The notes under the pieces are model-generated. The model was given only the letters and a program-made list of their open reading frames with translations, was not told the DNA's origin and searched no databases. A stretch of 20,443 nucleotides of DNA from an uncultured Opitutia bacterium (GTDB lineage: Bacteria > Verrucomicrobiota > Verrucomicrobiia > Opitutales > UBA953), in contig CAIXQT010000247.1 in assembly GCA_903921665.1 (NCBI GenBank), positions 1 to 20,443 of the forward strand, in the 5' to 3' direction. This document shows, piece after piece, positions 15,236 to 20,443 of this stretch. Each line of letters begins with the position of its first letter. The first letter of the stretch is position 1. Position numbers and translations under genes: made by a program.

Positions 15236-17383
15236 GTGAAACCCTCCATGCGTCCTTTCGTCCTGTTTGCCTGCCTTTGCACCGGTCTGGTCGCCCTGGC
15301 CGCCCCGAAGAAGGAGGGTAAGAAGCCGGCGGAGCCCGTCATCAAGGTCGTCGCCCCTGCCGCCGCCCCCGTCGCCCCGATCGGCGAGCGTGCGGCCATC
15401 TGGCATGAATGGACGGATAAGGAAGGCCGGAAGATCGACGCCCAGTTCTGCGGGCTATCGGGGGATTTCATCACCCTCCAGACCCGGGACGGCCGCACTT
15501 ACCATTTCAAGGCCGACATCCTGATCCCCGAGGACGTCGAGTTCGCCCGCGGCTGTCTCGACCGTAGCCGCAAGAACAGCTTCAGTCCGGCCATCATCGC
15601 CTCGGCCGCCGCGGACATCGACCGGCTGGTCGGCGTCGTGCTCACCGCGAACAAGCAAGCCCTCAACGCGCCGGCGACGGATGAGCAGTTCCTCCGACGG
15701 ATCTATCTCGATGCCGCCGGCCGCGTGCCGACCGCCAAGGAAGCCGCGACCTTCCTGGCGAGCAACGCCCCCGACAAGCGCGCCAAGTTGATCGATGACC
15801 TGGTCTTCTCGCCCAGCTACTCGATGCAGATGTTCAACTGGATGGCCGACCTCCTGCGCGTGAAAGACACCTTCGCCAAGGGCGTGCCGGCCTTCTCCTT
15901 CGAGGACTGGCTCAAGACCCGCATCGCCGCGAACGCACCGTGGGACAAGCTGGTCTCCGAGATGATCACCGCCGACGGCCGCCTCTGCGACAACGGTGCG
16001 ACCGGCTTCATGCTCTTCGACGCCGAGATGCCGCTGGACGGCGTGTCGAACCTCATGACCACCTTCCTGGGCACCAACATGGCGTGCGCGCAGTGCCATG
16101 ACCATCCGTTGGCCGAGTGGAAGCAGCGCGACTTCTACCAGATGGCGGCCTTCTTCGGCGCCACCGACGGCAAGGACGAGGCAATTGGAAGCGCCATCAA
16201 GAAGGCGGTCAGGGCCGATGCCAGCCTGCCGAAGGCCGCCGCGCTCAAGGTCGAGCAAATGAACACGTTCCGCATGGAGGACGCCGACAAGCAGAAGCTG
16301 ACCTTCCCGAAGGATTATAAATACAAGGATGCCAAGGCCGGCGATCCCGTGACGCCGGCGCTCATCGCCTGGAGCAAGGGCGACAAGTCCCTGCCGGTAT
16401 ACAACGTCAGCACCAAGAACCCTGCCCAGCTGCGTGACGAGTTCGCCCGCTGGCTGACCAGCCCGCAGAACCCTCGCTTCGCGACCAACATCGCCAACCG
16501 CGTCTGGAAAAAGGCTTTCGGACTCGGCGTGATCGAACCCGTCAACGACATCGACGACCTCGCCGAAGCGAGCAGCCCGGAGCTCATGGCGCACCTCACC
16601 TTCGTCATGAAGGCCGCCAAGTTCGACCTCCGTGAGGTCCAGCGCGTCATCTATAACTCCAAGACCTACCAGTCTTCGGCCAGCGCCACGCCCGACCTCG
16701 GCAAGGGCAAGTATCTCTTCAACGGTCCGCTCGTCCGTCGTCTCAGCGCCGAACAGGTCTGGGACAGCCTGGTCGTCACGGCCGTCGGCACCTATGCTGA
16801 CAACGTGCTGCTCCGCCGCGGCGACGACTTGAAGGCCATGGCCTTGCCCGCCGGCAAGGTGACCTTGGCCGAGGTGAAGAACGCCGTCGACCGGACCAAG
16901 AAGGCGTTCGCAGGCGGAGGCAAGGCGGCCGGCGGAAGCAAAAAGTCGGCCGGCGGATCCAGCCTCGGTCTCGCCAACGGTTACGAAGGCGACAAGCCCG
17001 TGAGCCGTTTCTCCCTGATGCTGGCCCGGGCGAGCGAGTTGCCGCAACCTTCTCCGGAGACCCACTTCCTGCGCCTCTGGGGGCAGGGAGACCGCCTGTT
17101 GGCCGATTCCGCGACCAACGACGGCAGCGTGCCGCAGGTCCTCCAGATGATGAACGGCTCCGTCGGCAAGCTCGTCGCGGACGTCCGTTCCGCCGCGGTG
17201 ATGGACGCCATGAAAGAGAACACACCGGAGGCGCAGGTCACTTCGCTGTATCTTTCCTATCTTTCGCGCAAGCCCACCAATAAGGAGCTGATCTCGGCGA
17301 CCAAGTCGCTGCAAGGCGGCCTCGCCTTGACCGACCTCGGCTGGGTCCTCGCCAACACCCGCGAATTCCTCTTCGTCCAATGA
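15236..17383 (+). CDS. SHD1-DUF1549-DUF1553 protein (PSCyt2/PSD1 family)
   Basis: 715 residues from GTG; the ATG at 15248 (MRPFVLFACLCTGLVALA) is an alternative start for the same signal peptide. Residues ~54-105 resemble an SHD1 domain (WTDKEGRKIDAQFCGLSGDF, YHFKADILIPEDVEFA). DUF1549 spans ~120-320 (FLRRIYLDAAGRVPT, FNWMADLLRV) and includes C284-A-Q-C287-H288-D-H-P, a conserved heme-c-like CxxCH motif of the family. DUF1553 spans ~390-700 (FARWLTSPQNPRFATNIANR, VWKKAFGLG, REFLFVQ at the end). A Gly/Lys/Ser-rich linker sits near 555-580. The N-terminal PSCyt1 cytochrome domain seen in many relatives is absent. Function is unknown; these proteins are always paired with DUF1501 proteins in PVC genomes, and the stop here overlaps the DUF1501 start by ATGA. 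Periplasmic. Confidence 0.93.
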   Translation: MKPSMRPFVLFACLCTGLVALAAPKKEGKKPAEPVIKVVAPAAAPVAPIGERAAIWHEWTDKEGRKIDAQFCGLSGDFITLQTRDGRTYHFKADILIPEDVEFARGCLDRSRKNSFSPAIIASAAADIDRLVGVVLTANKQALNAPATDEQFLRRIYLDAAGRVPTAKEAATFLASNAPDKRAKLIDDLVFSPSYSMQMFNWMADLLRVKDTFAKGVPAFSFEDWLKTRIAANAPWDKLVSEMITADGRLCDNGATGFMLFDAEMPLDGVSNLMTTFLGTNMACAQCHDHPLAEWKQRDFYQMAAFFGATDGKDEAIGSAIKKAVRADASLPKAAALKVEQMNTFRMEDADKQKLTFPKDYKYKDAKAGDPVTPALIAWSKGDKSLPVYNVSTKNPAQLRDEFARWLTSPQNPRFATNIANRVWKKAFGLGVIEPVNDIDDLAEASSPELMAHLTFVMKAAKFDLREVQRVIYNSKTYQSSASATPDLGKGKYLFNGPLVRRLSAEQVWDSLVVTAVGTYADNVLLRRGDDLKAMALPAGKVTLAEVKNAVDRTKKAFAGGGKAAGGSKKSAGGSSLGLANGYEGDKPVSRFSLMLARASELPQPSPETHFLRLWGQGDRLLADSATNDGSVPQVLQMMNGSVGKLVADVRSAAVMDAMKENTPEAQVTSLYLSYLSRKPTNKELISATKSLQGGLALTDLGWVLANTREFLFVQ

Positions 17384-18687
17384 GCATCCTCCCTTCCGCC
17401 AATCTCCTCCGCAATCCCGAGGACCGCCGCAGCTTCATCGAGAAGTGCGCCAAGGTCTCGTTCGGCCTGAGCGTCCTCCCGTTCTTCACCCGCATCGCCG
17501 AGGCGGCCGAGAGCACCGGTGCCGCGAAGGCGCCGAACGCCGGCCTGCCTGGCTTCGGCAAGGCCAAGCGCGTGATCTTCCTGCAGCTGAACGGCGGCAT
17601 GTCGCACATCGACACCTTCGACCCGAAGGCCGGCGCGAGCAAGGGGCCGGGCAGTATCATCTCGGCCAAAGGGGACATGCAGCTGACCTCTTATCTCCCA
17701 GAGACGGCCAAGATCAGCGACAAGATCACCGTCATCCGTTCCATGACCGCCAAGGTGGGCGTCCATGCGTCGGCCGCCTACCTGATGCGTACCGGTTTCG
17801 AGCAGCGTGGGACCGTCCAGCATCCGACCATCGGCGCCTGGGCGCAGCACTTCCTGGGCGCGAGCCACAAGACCTTGCCGTCCTCGGTCACCGTCAACCG
17901 TTCGTCCAATCATGGCAACGGCTGGTTCCCGGCCGCCTATTCGCCGCTGCCGATCCTTAACCCGTCGGATGGCCTACTCGACACCAAGAGCCCGGTCTCC
18001 GCGGACACCATGACGAAACGCAGCGGCCTCCTGGCCGAACTTGATGCCGGTTTCGGCGGCAAGGCCGGCGACGAGAACGTAAAATCATATAACGAATTCT
18101 ACGAATCGACCTTCCAGCTCATGAAGAGCACGGACCTCAAGGCGTTCGACCTCGCCGCCGAGCCGGCCGAGACCAAGGCCCGTTACGGCAAGAGCAAGTT
18201 CGGCCAAGGCTGCCTGCTGGCCCGTCGCCTCGTCGAGAACGGCGTCCGCTTCGTCGAAGTCGCCATCGGCGGCTGGGACATGCATGCCACCCTGGATGAC
18301 CGCATGGAAGACGTCGGCGGCGATTTCGACCGCGTGTACGCCACCTTGATCCAGGACCTCGACGCCAAAGGCTTGCTGGATTCCACCTTGGTCGTCGTCG
18401 CCACCGAATTCGGCCGTAAGCCGAGTTTCGAAGGCGGTGGCCGCGGCCACCACCCGCTCGTGTTTTCCTCCGTCCTCGCCGGCGGTGGCGTCAAGCGCGG
18501 CTTCGTCTTCGGCGCCAGCGACGAGAAGGGCTATGCGCCCAAGGAGAGCGGCGTCTCACCGGGCAGCCTGCATGCGACCATCGCGCATGCCGCCGGCCTG
18601 CCGGTGCAGACCGACATCATCACGCCCGCGGGTCGTCCGATGCAGGTCGGCAACAAGGCCGCGCCGCAGACGGGTGTGTTCGCCTGA
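17380..18687 (+). CDS. DUF1501 protein (alkaline phosphatase/sulfatase-like fold), Tat-exported
   Basis: 435 residues. The N-terminus has a twin-arginine signal (DRRSFIEKCAKVSFGL, Arg pair at 16-17), fitting export of a folded metalloprotein. Family landmarks are LNGGMSHIDTFDPK with His76, Asp78 and Asp81, the WDMH stretch, TEFGRKP at 342-348, and GRGHHP with His357/His358. DUF1501 belongs to the alkaline phosphatase/sulfatase-like clan, and the conserved Asp/His residues suggest metal binding, but no activity has been established for the family as far as I know. It is translationally coupled to the DUF1549/DUF1553 gene by a 4-base ATGA overlap. A clear hairpin terminator follows 22 bases after the stop. 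Confidence 0.95.
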   Translation: MSILPSANLLRNPEDRRSFIEKCAKVSFGLSVLPFFTRIAEAAESTGAAKAPNAGLPGFGKAKRVIFLQLNGGMSHIDTFDPKAGASKGPGSIISAKGDMQLTSYLPETAKISDKITVIRSMTAKVGVHASAAYLMRTGFEQRGTVQHPTIGAWAQHFLGASHKTLPSSVTVNRSSNHGNGWFPAAYSPLPILNPSDGLLDTKSPVSADTMTKRSGLLAELDAGFGGKAGDENVKSYNEFYESTFQLMKSTDLKAFDLAAEPAETKARYGKSKFGQGCLLARRLVENGVRFVEVAIGGWDMHATLDDRMEDVGGDFDRVYATLIQDLDAKGLLDSTLVVVATEFGRKPSFEGGGRGHHPLVFSSVLAGGGVKRGFVFGASDEKGYAPKESGVSPGSLHATIAHAAGLPVQTDIITPAGRPMQVGNKAAPQTGVFA

Positions 18688-18709
18688 CCCTGGGTCCAGC
18701 CACCTTTCC

Positions 18710-18734
18710 GAAAGCCGCCTGACGGGCGGCTTTC
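18710..18734 (+). terminator. Rho-independent-type terminator of the DUF1549-DUF1501 operon
   Basis: GAAAGCCGCC-TGACG-GGCGGCTTTC forms a perfect 10-pair stem with a 5-base loop, followed by TTATT. It abuts the stop codon of the converging MenH-like gene and may stop transcription from both sides, though the minus side has no T-tract. Confidence 0.85.
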
Positions 18735-19466
18735 TTATTGGAGCAGCATCGCGAGGTCGGCCGGCTTTTCCAGATGCACCGCGTGGCCGGCGCCTTCGAT
18801 CAGGCTGTGGCGCGCTTTCGGCAGATGGGCGCCCATCTCGTGGGCGAGCCGGGTGAACTTCTCGTCGTGCTCGCCCGTCACGAGATCGACCGGGAAGCGA
18901 ATTTCTTTCAGCCGATGCCAGAGGGAAGGGAGCGTACCGGTGCCGACGTTTTCCAAGCTCATCGCGAGTCCTTCCGGATCGTTGAGGGCGCGTCGGGCGA
19001 GGATCGGTTCGAGGCGCTCCTTGGGCAGGCGCATCATCGGCTGGAAGAAGGTCTGGTTATGCCAGTACTTGAAGAAGGCTTCCAAGCCGCGGGTCCGGAT
19101 GAACTCCGCCAAGGTGGCGTCGCCGAGGCGTCGCTCATCGCGTTCTTCAGGCGTGGCCAGTCCGGGACCGGCTCCGATCAGGATCAGTCTACGGACGCGC
19201 TGCGGGTGGGCGATCGCCCAATGGAGCGCGAGGCGTCCACCCATCGAGTAGCCGACCAGGGTGACCTGTTCGGCCGTGGCGGCCTCCGACATCACGTCCA
19301 TGTGAGCGGACAGGGAGTAATCCGCCATCTGGCGCTGGGAGCCCTTGGAGCCATGTCCGGGTAGGTCAGGGGTGGCGACGTCGGTCAGAGGCGTCAGACA
19401 GGCCCTTAGGGGGTCAAAATCAGCCCCTGAACCCGTAAACCCGTGTAAGGCGACGACCTGGCTCAT
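18735..19466 (-). CDS. Alpha/beta hydrolase, MenH-like
   Basis: 243 residues from the ATG at 19466; the frame is open to 19640, but homologous sequence begins at MSQVVALHGFTGSG, the oxyanion-hole strand of alpha/beta hydrolases. The triad is visible: Ser74 in GYSMGG, Asp201 in TGEHDEKF and His228 in GAGHAVHLE. The layout (FTGSGADFDPL, TPDLPGHG, YSMGGRLALHWAIAHPQRV, LILIGAGPGL) is that of MenH (2-succinyl-6-hydroxy-2,4-cyclohexadiene-1-carboxylate synthase, menaquinone synthesis) and YfbB-like hydrolases. No other men gene is present here, so a generic hydrolase role stays possible. No signal peptide: cytoplasmic. There is no evident Shine-Dalgarno sequence. Divergent from the flavin reductase-like gene by 127 bases. 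Confidence 0.85.
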   Translation of the reverse strand: MSQVVALHGFTGSGADFDPLRACLTPLTDVATPDLPGHGSKGSQRQMADYSLSAHMDVMSEAATAEQVTLVGYSMGGRLALHWAIAHPQRVRRLILIGAGPGLATPEERDERRLGDATLAEFIRTRGLEAFFKYWHNQTFFQPMMRLPKERLEPILARRALNDPEGLAMSLENVGTGTLPSLWHRLKEIRFPVDLVTGEHDEKFTRLAHEMGAHLPKARHSLIEGAGHAVHLEKPADLAMLLQ

Positions 19467-19593
19467 CGTCGGGGGTGTCGGTTCGACTGACGCGGCGGAG
19501 CCATGAAAGGGTTTGTAACCGTCGAGAGGGCCGGGGGACAGAAAAATTAGGGAACAAGCGTCATGTTTAAGGGTAATAGTACCACCCCCGCCC

Positions 19594-20079
19594 ATGCCTG
19601 GCATCCGCGTCAAACCTTGGAACCGCGTCGACGGTCCCATCTATAGCCTTGCGACCACTTCGGCCGGGAAGGGGAACCTCAACATCTGCAGTTACGTCAC
19701 CCCGATCGCAATGAAGCCCAAGCGCTTCATCATCGGCGTGTACAAGGATACCAAGACCTTGGCCAACCTGGAGGCCAATCCGATCGGTCTCCTGAACTAC
19801 ATGGCCAAGGATCAAGCCAATCACATCAAGCTGCTCGGCAAGAAGTCCGGCAACTCGACGGACAAGATCACGCAACTCGGCGATCAGATCGAACATGTCG
19901 GTGACGGGCTTTACCTGTTGAAGGGCGCGATCGCCACGCTGCGCCTGAAGTTCATGGAGCGTCTGGATTGCGGCGACCACTGGGCTTGGCTGGCGCACGT
20001 GGAGTCGTACGAGAATCTCCGCGAAGCCCCGGCGCTGACGCTGGACGAGTTGAAGAGGTTGAAGCTGATTCTGGCCTGA
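19594..20079 (+). CDS. Flavin reductase-like FMN-binding protein
   Basis: 161 residues, cytoplasmic. The pattern IYSLATTSAGKGNLNICSYV, TPIAMKPKRFIIGVYKDTKT and LANLEANPIGLLNYMAKDQ fits the flavin reductase-like split beta-barrel, where the TS.G..N..S..TPI region binds FMN. Members reduce flavin with NAD(P)H for partner monooxygenases or act as small flavoproteins; no partner is visible nearby. The ATG at 19594 has no recognisable ribosome binding site. The TGA stop sits in the loop of a hairpin. Family call is good, precise role unknown. Confidence 0.85.
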   Translation: MPGIRVKPWNRVDGPIYSLATTSAGKGNLNICSYVTPIAMKPKRFIIGVYKDTKTLANLEANPIGLLNYMAKDQANHIKLLGKKSGNSTDKITQLGDQIEHVGDGLYLLKGAIATLRLKFMERLDCGDHWAWLAHVESYENLREAPALTLDELKRLKLILA

Positions 20080-20089
20080 CGGCCAGAAT
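20068..20089 (+). terminator. Hairpin with the flavin reductase stop codon in its loop
   Basis: ATTCTGGCC-TGAC-GGCCAGAAT, a perfect 9-pair stem; the loop contains the TGA. It is followed by AGGGGTAGCGGTGGGGG, not a T-tract, so termination is uncertain. Confidence 0.55.
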
Positions 20090-20122
20090 AGGGGTAGCGG
20101 TGGGGGCAGTATCCAAAAGAAG

Positions 20123-20152
20123 AGGGCTAGGTATCATTAAGATCCTAGCCCT
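20123..20152. repeat. Inverted repeat between converging genes
   Basis: AGGGCTAGG (20123-20131) and CCTAGCCCT (20144-20152) form a 9-pair stem around a 12-base loop whose ends (ATC/GAT) may pair further. It could act as a bidirectional terminator or be an accidental pairing with the adjoining hexamer array. Confidence 0.6.
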
Positions 20153-20182
20153 AGCTCTGGCCCTAGCTCTGGCCCTAGCCCT
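20144..20182. repeat. Hexamer array CCTAGC/TCTGGC
   Basis: Consecutive hexamers read CCTAGC, CCTAGC, TCTGGC, CCTAGC, TCTGGC, CCTAGC, then a decayed unit. On the minus strand, sense to the arginine decarboxylase-like gene, it gives four GGG runs downstream of that gene's stop. Confidence 0.8.
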
Positions 20183-20200
20183 GCGGAGCGATAGTTCCGC
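20183..20200 (-). terminator. Hairpin directly after the stop of the arginine decarboxylase-like gene
   Basis: On the minus strand GCGGAAC-TATC-GCTCCGC pairs with one A-C mismatch and begins at the base after TAA. A G-run tract follows, as at the plus-strand gene ends. Confidence 0.45.
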
Positions 20201-20443
20201 TTACTTCTTCTTCGAAGCTTTCTTCGACTTCAGCTCTTCGCGGTGCGGGATCAGGTAGGTGCGGCCGCGGATGAGGCGTTCGTAGAGGTCGACCATCGCC
20301 ACGCCTTCGCGGGGGCGGACTGAATCGGCCTTCGTCGCGCGGTCGACCTGGCGCTTGAGCATGCGGCAGAGGTCTTCGGCGTTATACTGGATCATGCCGA
20401 GGATGCGTTCGACGGAGTAGCCCGGGATGCTTTCTTCGATGTA
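20201..20443 (-). CDS. speA: Probable biosynthetic arginine decarboxylase, C-terminal end (5'-partial)
   Basis: The frame is open from the window edge; 80 residues are visible, starting YIEESIPGYSVERILGMIQY. The pattern GYSVERILGMIQYNAEDL followed about 35 residues later by LIRGRTYL resembles the end of SpeA-type arginine decarboxylases (VLxYVQYDPEDL ... YTYL), which make agmatine for polyamine synthesis using PLP. The protein then ends in a lysine-rich tail, KSKKASKKK, not typical of Escherichia coli SpeA. The ATG at 20395 is internal. The call rests on a short, less conserved region without active-site residues. Confidence 0.6.
   Translation of the reverse strand, partial: YIEESIPGYSVERILGMIQYNAEDLCRMLKRQVDRATKADSVRPREGVAMVDLYERLIRGRTYLIPHREELKSKKASKKK

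Noticed and set aside
15236..15270. Shared N-terminal MRPFVLF string in the genes starting at 15236 (+) and 4759 (-)
   Set aside because: The DNA is similar over roughly 22 bases, but signal peptides are low in complexity and similarity stops there; chance is sufficient.
15455..17380. 641-residue open frame on the minus strand
   Set aside because: It is exactly antisense to the DUF1549/DUF1553 gene, is rich in Gly/Arg/Val/His without domain motifs, and arises from the high-GC third positions of the real gene.
19467..19593. Possible small gene or regulatory RNA between the MenH-like and flavin reductase-like genes
   Set aside because: No ribosome binding site, hairpin or repeat stands out; it is probably only the divergent promoter region.

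Overview
The window is GC-rich, densely coded DNA of a PVC-superphylum bacterium, most likely a member of the Verrucomicrobiota. The evidence is its gene families: a PVC-type propeller/HEAT/cytochrome c protein, an adjacent DUF1549-DUF1553 and DUF1501 gene pair, an SHD1 domain, a DUF6797 domain, FG-GAP repeat proteins and a secreted Gfo/Idh/MocA protein. Planctomycetota is the main alternative. There are thirteen genes, two of them cut by the window edges. I saw no tRNA, rRNA, CRISPR array, transposase or phage gene.

Layout. (1) 1-2211 (+): the 3' part of a sialidase-like protein fused to nine FG-GAP/VCBS calcium-loop repeats. (2) 6051-2213 (-): a two-gene operon with an ATGA overlap, a secreted parallel beta-helix protein followed by a PVC-type propeller/HEAT/cytochrome c protein. 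(3) 6125-7267 (+): a secreted Gfo/Idh/MocA oxidoreductase, divergent from that operon. (4) 8483-7272 (-): a secreted beta-lactamase-like serine hydrolase. (5) 8911-15156 (+): an acetyl xylan esterase-like hydrolase, a 1313-residue protein (TIM barrel, LamG, DUF6797, propeller, cupredoxin) and a small membrane protein. (6) 15236-18687 (+): an SHD1-DUF1549-DUF1553 protein and a DUF1501 protein, overlapping by ATGA. (7) 18735-20443: housekeeping-like genes, namely a MenH-like alpha/beta hydrolase (-), a flavin reductase-like protein (+) and the end of a probable arginine decarboxylase (-).

How the genes may work together: most products of regions 1-6 carry export signals and belong to families concerned with carbohydrates or periplasmic redox chemistry. 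Candidate activities are sialidase, beta-helix lyase-like, esterase, sugar oxidoreductase, heme c and type 1 copper. I infer a periplasmic or surface system for breaking down and oxidising a complex, probably acylated, glycan. The substrate cannot be read from the sequence.

The least expected signal is in the spacers. Several gene ends show a hairpin at or next to the stop codon followed, on the sense strand, by a G-run tract able to form a G-quadruplex. Two of these hairpins differ by a compensatory base-pair change. Three spacers upstream of plus-strand genes (8484-8910, 10219-10436, 14379-14742) share a dispersed repeat of about 50 bp in the same orientation, mixed with REP-like palindromes and short degenerate repeats. 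These spacers look like mosaics of small mobile or structured elements.
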